DNA of 64,000 nucleotides from Bifidobacterium oedipodis (lineage in GTDB: Bacteria > Actinomycetota > Actinomycetes > Actinomycetales > Bifidobacteriaceae), in the NCBI RefSeq assembly GCF_012932425.1, contig NZ_JAAIII010000006.1:166336-230335 (forward strand), read 5' to 3'. The notes under the pieces were generated by a model, which saw only the letters and a list, made by a program, of their open reading frames with translations, ran no database searches and was not told the origin of the DNA. Below, piece by piece: positions 52,713 through 61,375 of the stretch (its first letter is position 1; each line of letters starts with the position of its first letter). The translations under genes and the position numbers were made by a program.

Positions 52713-54539
52713 ATGACTAATTTCAACCGTCCGGCGCTCGCCGATTCCATCCGCACTAACGGCGCGACGCCGAATCCGTGGTGGTCGAACGCAGTGGTGT
52801 ACCAGATCTATCCGCGCTCGTTCCAGGATTCCAACGGCGACGGCATCGGCGATCTGAAGGGCATCACCTCCCGTCTCGACTATCTGGCCGACCTGGGCGT
52901 GGATGTGCTGTGGCTGTCCCCGGTGTACAAGTCCCCGCAGGACGACAACGGCTACGACATCTCCGATTATCAGGACATCGATCCGCTGTTCGGCACGTTG
53001 GAGGATATGGACGAGCTGTTGGCCGAGGCGCACAAGCGCGGCCTGAAGATCGTGATGGACCTCGTGGTGAACCACACCTCCGACGAGCACGCGTGGTTCG
53101 AGGCGTCCAAGGATAAGAACGATCCGCATGCGGACTGGTATTGGTGGCGTCCGGCCAAGCCCGGCCACGAGCCCGGTACTCCGGGCGCCGAGCCGAACCA
53201 GTGGGGCTCCTATTTCGGCGGCTCCGCATGGGAGTATGTACCCGAGCGCGGTGAGTACTTCCTGCACCAGTACTCCAAGAAGCAGCCTGATCTGAACTGG
53301 GAGAACCCTGCCGTGCGCAAGGCTGTGTACGACATGATGAACTGGTGGATGGATCGCGGCATCGACGGCTTCCGCATGGATGTGATCACCCAGATTTCCA
53401 AGCCCATCGACGCCAATGGCAAGCTGCCGGGCGAGGAGGGTTCGCTGATCGCCGACAACCCGGTGGGCGAAGAAGGCTATTCCTCGCCGTTCCCGTTCTG
53501 CTCGGACGGCCCGCGCGTCGACGAGTTCCTGGCAGAGATGCGTCGCGAGGTGTTCGAGGGTCGTGAAGGCTATATGAACGTGGGCGAGGCTCCCGGCGTC
53601 ACCCCGTCGCGCAACGAGCACATCACCGACCCGGCGAACAAGGAGCTCGATATGCTCTTCCTGTTCGACCATGTCGGCGTGGATCAGAAGCCGGGCGGCT
53701 CCAAGTGGGATGTGGTGCCTTTCGAGGTGAAGAACCTGCGTGAGCGTCTCGCCGATCAGCAGTCGGCGGTTAAGCAGGCCGGCTGGGCTAGCCTGTTCTT
53801 CTGCAACCATGACCAGCCGCGCGTGGTGTCCCGCTGGGGCGACGACTCCACCGAGGAAGCGCGCGAAGCCAGCGCCAAGGCCTTCGCACTGCTGCTGCAC
53901 ATGCATCGTGGCACCCCTTACGTCTACCAGGGTGAGGAATTGGGCATGACCAACGCCCACTTCACTCGTCTCGACCAGTACCGCGACCTGGAATCCCTCA
54001 ACTCGTTCCGCCAGAGGGTCGAGGAAGCCAAGGTGCAGGGTGCAGAATCGATGATGGACGCCCTGGCATTGATCAGCCGCGACAACGCCCGCACCCCGAT
54101 GCAGTGGGATGGCTCGAAGTACGCCGGTTTCACCGCTCCCGATGCGCCGGTTGAACCGTGGATTTCCGTCAACCCGAACCATGCCGAAATCAACGCGGCC
54201 GCCGAATTCGACGATCCCAGCTCGGTGTACGCCTTCTACAAGCAGCTCATCGCCCTGCGCCACAACGACCCCGTGGTTGCCGCCGGCGACTTCCAGCTGG
54301 TGGATGCCACTGGTGAGCACGTCTACGCCTTCACCCGCACACTGGGTGAGAAGACTCTGCTGGTTATGGCCAACCTTTCTGGCCGCGACGTTGACGTTCC
54401 CGCTGACTGCGCCGCGCTGCTCGAAGGCGGTGTTAACGAGCAGCAGATCGTCATCTCCACGCAAGGGGCGGCCCACGCCGTGGCTTCCCTGACCAACCAC
54501 GAGCTGCGCGATTGGGAGGCCGTCGTCATTGCGCTGTAA
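52713..54539 (+). CDS. Alpha-glucosidase / oligo-1,6-glucosidase, GH13
   Basis: A 608-residue cytoplasmic GH13 enzyme. Conserved regions in order are DLVVNHTSDEHAWF, GFRMDVITQIS (nucleophile Asp), a Glu acid/base region near NVGEAPG, and FFCNHDQPRVVSRWGDD. The QGEELGM segment and a C-terminal beta-domain (about 510-608) complete it. WWSNAVVYQIYPRSFQDSNG is typical of the oligo-1,6-glucosidase/sucrose-hydrolase branch. In this locus it would act on sucrose or glucose-ended products after GH36 removes galactose. It is probably ROK-controlled. Confidence 0.92.
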   Translation: MTNFNRPALADSIRTNGATPNPWWSNAVVYQIYPRSFQDSNGDGIGDLKGITSRLDYLADLGVDVLWLSPVYKSPQDDNGYDISDYQDIDPLFGTLEDMDELLAEAHKRGLKIVMDLVVNHTSDEHAWFEASKDKNDPHADWYWWRPAKPGHEPGTPGAEPNQWGSYFGGSAWEYVPERGEYFLHQYSKKQPDLNWENPAVRKAVYDMMNWWMDRGIDGFRMDVITQISKPIDANGKLPGEEGSLIADNPVGEEGYSSPFPFCSDGPRVDEFLAEMRREVFEGREGYMNVGEAPGVTPSRNEHITDPANKELDMLFLFDHVGVDQKPGGSKWDVVPFEVKNLRERLADQQSAVKQAGWASLFFCNHDQPRVVSRWGDDSTEEAREASAKAFALLLHMHRGTPYVYQGEELGMTNAHFTRLDQYRDLESLNSFRQRVEEAKVQGAESMMDALALISRDNARTPMQWDGSKYAGFTAPDAPVEPWISVNPNHAEINAAAEFDDPSSVYAFYKQLIALRHNDPVVAAGDFQLVDATGEHVYAFTRTLGEKTLLVMANLSGRDVDVPADCAALLEGGVNEQQIVISTQGAAHAVASLTNHELRDWEAVVIAL

Positions 54540-54612
54540 CGCGTAATCACCTGAACACCACATATCAAGGGTCATGTGTGCTGGGCTGTCGTCTCAGTAT
54601 GCATGACCCTTG

Positions 54613-54643
54613 TGCTATCTGCTGCTATCTGCTGCTATCTGCG
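54613..54643 (+). repeat. Tandem repeat of gctgctatct, about three units
   Basis: The 10-bp unit gctgctatct occurs three times in a row, with partial units at both ends, between the GH13 stop and the next gene. It is far enough upstream of 54751 to lie near the promoter of the two-component genes. Confidence 0.85.
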
Positions 54644-54750
54644 GTTCTCGCTGTCGCTCTATTTGTGTGACTGCGAAGCCGAGTCGCTGCGGCACAGTTC
54701 ATGGTCGCTATTATGGTGTGCGGAGAGCAGTGCGATGTGCGGGGAGGACA

Positions 54751-55425
54751 ATGATGCCGGCCAATGATGGATGTGTTCCGTCGATTCGGTTTGCGATTCT
54801 TGATAATGATCCGATTACGATTATCGGATTAACGGAAATTGTGGAATCCCTGCGAATGGGAACTGTGATTTGGACGCAAACAGACGCGAACGAAGCGGTG
54901 CGATTGGCAACAGGTGCCGATATGAAGCCCGATGTGCTGCTGGTGGACATGTCGTTGGGAGAATCGCGCAATGCGCTGTCCGGAACCGATGTGTGCAGGC
55001 GGGTGCGTGAAAGAACCGATGCCGTGGCAATACTCGCGGTGACATCCTTCCCCTTGCATATTTATGAGCGCGAAGCTGCAATCGCAGGGGCTCAGGGCAT
55101 TGTTTCCAAAGCTGATCGCGATACGTTGCGTTCGGCCATAAGAACCGTGGCCTGCGGCGGCACATGGGGCGAGCGTTTTGAAGGAACGATCACCGCACAT
55201 GTGCGGGTTAAAAACCATCCCCGCTCACCGCGACAGTTGCTGTCGATGAGGGAGCAGGAGGCGTTGGATCTGAAAGCCCAAGGTTTGACGAATAAGCAGA
55301 TCGCCCAGCGACTGGAATGCAAAGAGCCGACTGTCAACTCCCTGATGGCCCGAGCCAAAGCCAAACTTCATGTGCGCACAGCCGCCGAAGCCGCAGCCGT
55401 CTGGACCGGCGAGCGTGCAGCATGA
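54751..55425 (+). CDS. NarL/FixJ-type response regulator
   Basis: A 224-residue regulator. The start at 54751 follows GGGGAGGACA; longer upstream frames have no ribosome site. The receiver has LDNDPI and phospho-acceptor Asp66 in LLVDMSLG. The conserved Lys is in GIVSKADRDTL. A LuxR-type HTH follows (about 160-215, LSMREQEALDLKAQGLTNKQIAQ). The stop overlaps the start of the kinase gene (ATGA). Probable targets are the lipoprotein and ABC genes downstream. Confidence 0.9.
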   Translation: MMPANDGCVPSIRFAILDNDPITIIGLTEIVESLRMGTVIWTQTDANEAVRLATGADMKPDVLLVDMSLGESRNALSGTDVCRRVRERTDAVAILAVTSFPLHIYEREAAIAGAQGIVSKADRDTLRSAIRTVACGGTWGERFEGTITAHVRVKNHPRSPRQLLSMREQEALDLKAQGLTNKQIAQRLECKEPTVNSLMARAKAKLHVRTAAEAAAVWTGERAA

Positions 55426-56594
55426 AACAGCAATTGTCCATGCTGGTGCAGCGAGCACATACATTTATCAGCCAATATCCTTGGCGATGCGCTGTAACAG
55501 TATTCATTGTTGTTCTGAGCATTATTGATTGGATGGCAGCCTCCCCGATAAATACATATAGCTGCGTTGTTGGTGTATTGCATTTACTGGTGGTCGCCGC
55601 GCTGCCGGTATTCCCACAGATAGGCTGCTTGGCTTTGATGGTGCTAGAGCTTGCAGGTTGCCTATACCCTGCGGTTGGTGGCCCAAGTCGATTATGGGGC
55701 GTGTGTTTCGCAATAGGATTATTTGCATATTGCGAAGGCACGTTAGGCGCCGCCATCCTTGCGGCGGCTGGTTTCTCAATACTGCAATTGGGGCAGATTA
55801 TTACTTACAGCGACTACGGTCAGGGTCTTGACTATGGGTCTGGCGTCAGTTTGCTTGGTGTATTGGTGTTTTCTGCAATGGCTGGTTATATCTGTCGCCA
55901 GGTGGTTGATAAGAATCGTGGTGTCGAACAAAAGGCCGCGGAACTCGTACAAGACCAAGCCCGTCGGCAATATGAACAGAATCTATCCATCGCTGCACAG
56001 CTGCACGACAAGATTGCCAATGGTCTTACCACCATTGCTTTGGAATCACAGAAAAATCTTGAGCGTAGTGGGAATTCCGCGAACACCGCCAGTTGGCAGC
56101 TGGTTGCGGAACAATCGGCGCGTAGCATTCAAGAACTTCATGCGGTGATAGATTGCTTGTCGTTAGTGCCTTCTGATGAATATGCCGGAGTCATATCGGA
56201 GCAATTGCATGATGAGCTTGCTCAATGGTGTAGTCGTCAGGACGAAGCCATGCATAATCAAGGGCTACAGGGACGCGCTCGAATTAACGATTTTGGATTG
56301 ATCGCCAAACCAATCGCATCGCGAAAACGGTTGCTGTTCGACGTTCTTGCGGAAGTCTATGTCGATATTTCCAAGCATTGCGAACGACAAGGGACATATC
56401 AAATGACCATAACGTTATGCGATAACTCAGTGGAGATTACGCAAACCAATGCGCTCGCCAAGTCTGAGTCGCGGACGTCATATGGGAAAGGACTCCAGAT
56501 ATATAACGGGCGTATTGAGGCTGCCGGAGGGATGCTATCGGCAACAGCTCAGAATGAGCAGTGGAACCTGTACGTTTTCATTCCTATGTCGTGA
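55422..56594 (+). CDS. Histidine kinase with degenerate ATPase domain
   Basis: A 390-residue membrane protein. The start at 55422 overlaps the regulator stop. Five or six membrane segments cover about 15-170. A coiled helix and a HisKA_3-like phospho-acceptor region follow: LSIAAQLHDKIANGLTTIAL (His in QLHD). The C-terminal part keeps the outline of an ATPase domain (LLFDVLAEVYVDISKHCERQ, RTSYGKGLQIYNGRIEAAGG). The N-box Asn appears replaced (EVYVDISKH) and the DNGxG box is not visible. It may be a weak kinase, a phosphatase or a signal-binding partner. Lower GC than flanking genes. Confidence 0.82.
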   Translation: MKQQLSMLVQRAHTFISQYPWRCAVTVFIVVLSIIDWMAASPINTYSCVVGVLHLLVVAALPVFPQIGCLALMVLELAGCLYPAVGGPSRLWGVCFAIGLFAYCEGTLGAAILAAAGFSILQLGQIITYSDYGQGLDYGSGVSLLGVLVFSAMAGYICRQVVDKNRGVEQKAAELVQDQARRQYEQNLSIAAQLHDKIANGLTTIALESQKNLERSGNSANTASWQLVAEQSARSIQELHAVIDCLSLVPSDEYAGVISEQLHDELAQWCSRQDEAMHNQGLQGRARINDFGLIAKPIASRKRLLFDVLAEVYVDISKHCERQGTYQMTITLCDNSVEITQTNALAKSESRTSYGKGLQIYNGRIEAAGGMLSATAQNEQWNLYVFIPMS

Positions 56595-56639
56595 TTGCCA
56601 ACAAGCCGCAAGCTCAATGTGAACATTTGACATCCGCGC

Positions 56640-56656
56640 ATGTAGTCGAAAGAACT
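56640..56656 (+). promoter_or_regulatory. 17-bp element upstream of lipoprotein 1
   Basis: atgtagtcgaaagaact, identical to 57419-57435 upstream of lipoprotein 2. It lies about 106 bp before the first lipoprotein start and may be a regulator site, for example for the NarL-type protein, or a shared promoter element. Confidence 0.55.
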
Positions 56657-56745
56657 ACAGGTTGGGATTGTTGAGGGCGTCGCCATATGTCGCCTTTCTA
56701 CCATCGAAGTTGTTGTAGCAGCTTTCGAGCACACAGGGGACGGCT

Positions 56746-57381
56746 ATGGTGAGTAAGGCGCGGATGGTATTGCCGGTTCTGTGTTTGGTCATGGGACTGA
56801 CGCTTACGGGTTGTTCGAATGGTGGTGGGGAAGGGCAGAAATCCGCGAATCCTTGGAGCGCGGAGATACAACGCATCGAATCTCGCACCGATAATGACAT
56901 GGTTCGCGCCATTCTGAAAGACGGTTCCATTACGGATGCCGAATTTGAGGAGTTTATGGAGTCGTACAACCAGTGCCTGGCTCAGTATGACCTGACCTCA
57001 AGTTATTCGCGCGACGATGGCAGCGAATCCGTGGCGGATCAGTTCTCGCAATACGAGCCCGATCAGCTAAGCGAAAAAATCGAGCAATGCCGCAACCAGA
57101 CGGGGTATTTCGATCTTGTTCCGCTGGATCAGCAGATGCACGCCAATCCCGATAACGTCAGCGACGATGAGCTTCAGCAGAAGGTATTCGAATGCCGGAA
57201 ACGGCATGGTCTGATTGATTCGGGGATGAGTATCGAAGAATACAAGGACATCATGGGTGCCACATCGGATTCGACAGACAGTGATCCGTTGGCGAATAGC
57301 CCGTTTGCCGATTACTACCAAGATACGGACAGCGCCGACACCCAACAGTGGTTTTCGTGTGAGACGGATCCATCCGCATGA
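56746..57381 (+). CDS. Small lipoprotein, paralogue 1
   Basis: A 211-residue protein of unknown function. The N-terminus is a lipoprotein signal (MVSKARMVLPVLCLVMGLTL, lipobox LTGC, Cys about 23). The mature part has DNDMVRAILKDGSITDAEFE, a pair of Cys (YNQCLAQYDL and IEQCRNQTGYFD), then VFECRKRHGL and FSCETDP. That makes four Cys in the same order as paralogue 2, possibly two disulfides. GC is about average. It is probably anchored outside the membrane and is linked by position to the two-component and ABC genes. Confidence 0.8.
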   Translation: MVSKARMVLPVLCLVMGLTLTGCSNGGGEGQKSANPWSAEIQRIESRTDNDMVRAILKDGSITDAEFEEFMESYNQCLAQYDLTSSYSRDDGSESVADQFSQYEPDQLSEKIEQCRNQTGYFDLVPLDQQMHANPDNVSDDELQQKVFECRKRHGLIDSGMSIEEYKDIMGATSDSTDSDPLANSPFADYYQDTDSADTQQWFSCETDPSA

Positions 57382-57418
57382 ACAAGTCGTGGCGCGGAAG
57401 CATCGTCATATTCCTCAT

Positions 57419-57435
57419 ATGTAGTCGAAAGAACT
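57419..57435 (+). promoter_or_regulatory. 17-bp element upstream of lipoprotein 2
   Basis: Identical to 56640-56656. It starts 38 bp after the stop of lipoprotein 1 and lies about 106 bp before the start of lipoprotein 2, the same distance as at the first copy. Confidence 0.55.
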
Positions 57436-57540
57436 GCATGATGAGCATATTGCTGTGTGTTAGGAGCGTTCCTGTTCTTAAGCTGGGTACTGTTCTTGCG
57501 GCTTCGGCAATGAGGCGACAGTCGATTCATGGAGGGATGG

Positions 57541-58170
57541 ATGATGAGACGTGAGATGACGGCTCTTATGGTGGCGATGGCGTTGCTTATGGGGTGCGCG
57601 GGCTGCGGCGGATCCGCGGCGAGCGGCGAGGCAGCGACGTTTACCGGGCCGTATGCGGCGGATTTTCAAAACGTGTATGAGAGCACGGAGCATGCGCTGA
57701 TTCGGGACATCGTGAAGGATTCCACAATCACCGATGCGGAATTCGAGGAGTTCAAGAAGCAATACGAGGACTGCATGTCCTCCCATGGCCTGACGTGGTC
57801 ATACGACGTGGAAAGCGGCGAACAGATCGCAGGCAACGCCGATAATCCCAATCCGGAGAAATCGGACGTTGATGCGGCCTCGGAGCAATGCCAGACGCAG
57901 ACCGGTTATATGGATATCATGCCCCTCTACCAATCGGTGAACAAGAACCCTGACAAACTGAGCGATGATGCCTTAACCCAGCTGACCATCGATTGTCTGG
58001 TGCGGCATGAGTATCTTGAACCTGGGATGACAGTGCCTGAATATCGAAACCTGCTTCAGGACCACGATGCGTATACGGAACGATTTGGCCAGTATCTGGA
58101 TTGGGAGCAGAATCCGGAGGATTATCGTTACTTCTACGACTGCGAAGCGGATCCGGTGCACGCGGAATAG
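57541..58170 (+). CDS. Small lipoprotein, paralogue 2
   Basis: A protein of about 209 residues, paralogous to the preceding gene. The start at 57541 (or 57544) follows GGAGGG. The signal is MMRREMTALMVAMALLMGCA with a lipobox-like MGCAGC. Shared features are ALIRDIVKDSTITDAEFEEF, YEDCMSSHGLTWSY, SEQCQTQTGYMDIMPL, DCLVRHEYL and YDCEADP; the four Cys line up with paralogue 1. The two diverge enough that the duplication is not recent. No known domain was recognised. Confidence 0.8.
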   Translation: MMRREMTALMVAMALLMGCAGCGGSAASGEAATFTGPYAADFQNVYESTEHALIRDIVKDSTITDAEFEEFKKQYEDCMSSHGLTWSYDVESGEQIAGNADNPNPEKSDVDAASEQCQTQTGYMDIMPLYQSVNKNPDKLSDDALTQLTIDCLVRHEYLEPGMTVPEYRNLLQDHDAYTERFGQYLDWEQNPEDYRYFYDCEADPVHAE

Positions 58171-58230
58171 ATGAAAACCGTGAAGCGTGGGGCACGGTGA
58201 GACCGTGTATCGCAAGACAAGGAGGCCGGA

Positions 58231-59451
58231 ATGAAGGGGACGGATTCGAATACCACCGTTGGCGGCGAGTACGAGCCTGACCAGCGAGCCGAGGGTCGTG
58301 AGCAGCGCAGACTGCACCTCGCTGAACGCAAGGCCGCGCGAAACGCGGTTTCCGTGTCGATTATCGTCGTGCTGGCATTGGTGCTGGTGGCGGTCGGAGT
58401 GGGCGGCGGGTTCCTGCTGACTCGCTCGCGAATTCCCTCCTCGTTGACGTCATCGACCGATGCCGGCTCCATCACGGTAAGCAGCGCCCCATTCGATGAT
58501 TCGCGTTCGGTGTCGTTGTCGGTGGGGCTCGGCTCATCCACCACTGTCATTTCACCGATATCCGGTACGGTGACGGCCTCGACTTGTACCGTCGGCGGCA
58601 CGATCGCCTCTGGAGGATCATTGATGGACGTGGACGCCGTGCCGGTCCTCGCTCTGCATACGCAGATGCCGCTGTACCGCACCCTGACCAGCGGCATGAG
58701 CGGTGCCGACGCACGGTCCCTGAATCAGACGCTTCGCGTGTTGGGCTACGCGGCACCCGATTCTGACTGGATGACATGGGAGACTATCACTGCCTATAAC
58801 GCGCTCGCTGATACAGTCGGCGCGAAACGGCTCACCGCCGAATCGGGATGGGGAATCGGGCCGGAGTCCTTTATGTGGTTGCCCGCTGAATCCTTGGGCA
58901 TCGCATCCTGCTCCATCTCTGTCGGGCAGCAGGCGACATCCGGGCAGGCGGTTTTCGTCTCCGCCGCCACCCCGGTCAAAGCCACGCTTCCTACCGCCGC
59001 GAATGACGTGGTTGCGGGCGACCGCACGCTCGTCATTGGTGAACAGACCTTTGACGTACCCTCCGGTACCACCGAACTGACGGATGTCGCGCTGCTGTCG
59101 GCCATCGCCGCCAGCACGGAATACCGTTTGGCCACATTGTCTGCAGGCTCGGGCGGATCATCGGGAGGCATGATGACCTCCGACGCCGGTACAGCATCCT
59201 CAACGGGCGGCTCCGGCGCGCTTTCCGTCTCATACACATGGCGGCTGAAAACACCGATCAGCGCGGTTACCGTACCGCCTTCCGCCGTAACCCATGTATC
59301 CGACGGCCTGGGTTGTGTGGCGTCCGCTGGCGAATCCGTGCCGGTGCGCATCATCTCCAGCCAATTGGGCAAAACCATGGTCGAGATCGAGAACGATGCC
59401 GACATCACCATGGTCGAGGTCAATCCTACCGACCCCAAGCCATGTAGGTGA
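58231..59451 (+). CDS. Membrane fusion protein with peptidoglycan-binding-like domain (MacA-like)
   Basis: A 406-residue protein. A charged N-terminus (EGREQRRLHLAERKAAR) precedes one membrane segment (about 42-68). Then come a lipoyl/barrel-sandwich-like half (STTVISPISGTVTASTCTVG) and a peptidoglycan-binding-like helical part (GMSGADARSLNQTLRVLGYA). A second beta region near SAVTVPPSAV ends the protein. This layout is typical of actinobacterial fusion proteins that work with MacB/FtsX-like ABC transporters. AAGGAGG precedes the ATG. It overlaps the ATPase gene by 4 bases. Confidence 0.82.
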   Translation: MKGTDSNTTVGGEYEPDQRAEGREQRRLHLAERKAARNAVSVSIIVVLALVLVAVGVGGGFLLTRSRIPSSLTSSTDAGSITVSSAPFDDSRSVSLSVGLGSSTTVISPISGTVTASTCTVGGTIASGGSLMDVDAVPVLALHTQMPLYRTLTSGMSGADARSLNQTLRVLGYAAPDSDWMTWETITAYNALADTVGAKRLTAESGWGIGPESFMWLPAESLGIASCSISVGQQATSGQAVFVSAATPVKATLPTAANDVVAGDRTLVIGEQTFDVPSGTTELTDVALLSAIAASTEYRLATLSAGSGGSSGGMMTSDAGTASSTGGSGALSVSYTWRLKTPISAVTVPPSAVTHVSDGLGCVASAGESVPVRIISSQLGKTMVEIENDADITMVEVNPTDPKPCR

Positions 59452-60113
59452 GCGACATGGCCACTCAAGATCACGACGATTACGACGATCATGCTGGCGG
59501 GCGTGCCGTGCATCTGACCGATGTGGGGCATACCTTCGACCGTGCGGGTGAGGATATGCTGTTCCGCCACCTCATGCTGACATTGCTGCCGCGGCATGTC
59601 TATGCCCTGACCGGGCCCAGCGGCTCGGGGAAATCGACGTTGCTGTCCATTATCGCGGGGTGGGTCAAACCATATGCGGGCCGTGTGGAGCGCGTTGACT
59701 GCGGGCGTATCGCATGGGTGTTGCAGAACCCACATGGCGTGGCCCGTCGCGCGGCCTTGGACCATGTGGCGCTGCCGTTCGTGGCGCGCGGAGAGCGTCG
59801 CCGCGACGCGCAAAACCATGCGCGGGAGCTGCTCGACGCCTTCGGCCTGTCTGACGTGGAGAGCAAGCCCTTCAAGGACCTTTCCGGCGGCGAAGCGCAG
59901 CGTCTGATGCTGGCGCGCGGCGTCGCATCGGGCGCGGGACTGCTGCTGGTGGACGAGCCCACCGCGCAACTCGACCTCAACACCGCCGCCACGGTGAACG
60001 AACGGCTCAACAATCTGTCGATGTCGGGCGCAATCGTTGTCATCGCCACGCATGATCCGCGCACACGCGACGCCTGCACCGATCTAATCGATTTGCGGAA
60101 TTATCAATCGTAA
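59448..60113 (+). CDS. ABC transporter ATPase (LolD/MacB type)
   Basis: A 221-residue ATPase. The GTG at 59448 overlaps the previous stop (GTGA); ATG at 59457 is an alternative. It has Walker A TGPSGSGKSTLLSI (about 50-63), signature LSGGEAQRLMLARG, Walker B LLLVDEPTAQLD and a His in IATHDPR. It is the energy source for the permease that follows after 12 bp. Likely role: export of a peptide or lipid, or extraction of lipoproteins. Confidence 0.9.
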   Translation: MSDMATQDHDDYDDHAGGRAVHLTDVGHTFDRAGEDMLFRHLMLTLLPRHVYALTGPSGSGKSTLLSIIAGWVKPYAGRVERVDCGRIAWVLQNPHGVARRAALDHVALPFVARGERRRDAQNHARELLDAFGLSDVESKPFKDLSGGEAQRLMLARGVASGAGLLLVDEPTAQLDLNTAATVNERLNNLSMSGAIVVIATHDPRTRDACTDLIDLRNYQS

Positions 60114-60125
60114 AGAGGAGACGAC

Positions 60126-61268
60126 ATGATGCGCATGCGATTGGTGGGTGTACTTGGGGAAGTTCGCCGCAGCATAACCTCCGGTACCACCCACGCTTGT
60201 GCGTTCGCCGTGGCGCTCGCCGCTGTGATTGGCCTACTCTGCGGTGCCGATATGCTAACCATCAGTCGCATTCAAGCGCAAGTGGACAATTATGTGGCGG
60301 CAGGAGGATCCACATATGTCATCAATTACGCCGGTCGTATCGACCCGGTGGCTTGCGAATCGTTGGCATCATTGCAAGGGGTGCGTGCGGCAGGCGCCCT
60401 CCGGCAAGCCGATAGCAAAATCACTTTTGCCACGCTACCCGCCACAGGCGTGCCCTCCTATGAGGTCACCGAAGGGGCGATTGCATTGTTCTCCGACTCT
60501 ACCGGCGGCGCAACCGATGGCGTAGCAAGTATCGTCTCAGATATCTCAGATGCCTTAGACTCAGGCATATGGCTTTCCAGCGAGGCTGCGGAACCCTTGC
60601 ATGCCTCCGCCGGCGAAACCGTGCCGTTGAATGATGGACGTCAGGCGAGTATCGGCGGCGTCTACGACTGGCCGGACGACGGCCGTAAAAGTGGCTACTC
60701 CTACGCGGTGCTGGAACCGGTGCCGGCCGATCGGGCCGAACGCTTCGACTCATGCTGGGTCAAGGCGTGGCCGGTGCCTAGCAATATCGAAAGCCTGCTG
60801 CAATTGGCCACCGTCGGCGATAGTGCCACCGGGCAGGAACGGCCGGTGGTCTCCCAGCTCAACACCTCCCATGGCACAGAACTTGACGCCGTGGCGCTTT
60901 ACCATCAACGGCTCACCATATGGGTGCCGGTCGTTGCACTCGCAGCCGGCCTGCTACTTGGCGTCATCGCTATTCGCATGCGACGGTTGGAATGTGCGTC
61001 CGCCCTGCACTGCGGTGTGCCGAAAAAGGCATTGGTGACTCAGCTGATGCTGGAGACCGGCTTATGGTTGGTCGTTGCGGTGTTGCTGGCCAGTCCTCTT
61101 CTCGCATGGACGTGGCTGAATAATCCCAATAATGCGGACGCATGGGCGCTGACGGATACTGTGTTGCGTGTGCCTGTCGCGGCGGCGATCGGCGGGCTTG
61201 TCGGAGCGCTTTTCACAGCTGTGATGATTCGCGAGCAACATCTCTTCCGCTACTTCAAGAACCGATGA
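60126..61268 (+). CDS. FtsX/MacB-like ABC permease
   Basis: A 380-residue permease. One N-terminal membrane segment (about 18-40) is followed by a large outer domain (about 45-260), then three segments (about 262-285, 305-330 and 345-370). That is the four-segment MacB/FtsX layout. The outer domain has two Cys (DPVACESL and FDSCWVKAW). AGAGGAGACGAC precedes the ATG. It closes the module that starts at 54751. Confidence 0.85.
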   Translation: MMRMRLVGVLGEVRRSITSGTTHACAFAVALAAVIGLLCGADMLTISRIQAQVDNYVAAGGSTYVINYAGRIDPVACESLASLQGVRAAGALRQADSKITFATLPATGVPSYEVTEGAIALFSDSTGGATDGVASIVSDISDALDSGIWLSSEAAEPLHASAGETVPLNDGRQASIGGVYDWPDDGRKSGYSYAVLEPVPADRAERFDSCWVKAWPVPSNIESLLQLATVGDSATGQERPVVSQLNTSHGTELDAVALYHQRLTIWVPVVALAAGLLLGVIAIRMRRLECASALHCGVPKKALVTQLMLETGLWLVVAVLLASPLLAWTWLNNPNNADAWALTDTVLRVPVAAAIGGLVGALFTAVMIREQHLFRYFKNR

Positions 61269-61375
61269 CTCATCCCATCGCCAGCGGGTGGTATCTCGCT
61301 GCTCGCGATGGCATCCAGTCCGCCCGCTGAACGCGCGATCGGACGTTTGCCGGGCAGCGCATACAATAAGCCAGT

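Noticed and set aside
54610..54750. N-terminal extension of the NarL-type regulator
   Set aside because: The extended frame reads through a tandem repeat, is Cys/Arg-rich and unlike a receiver domain; the start at 54751 has a strong ribosome site.
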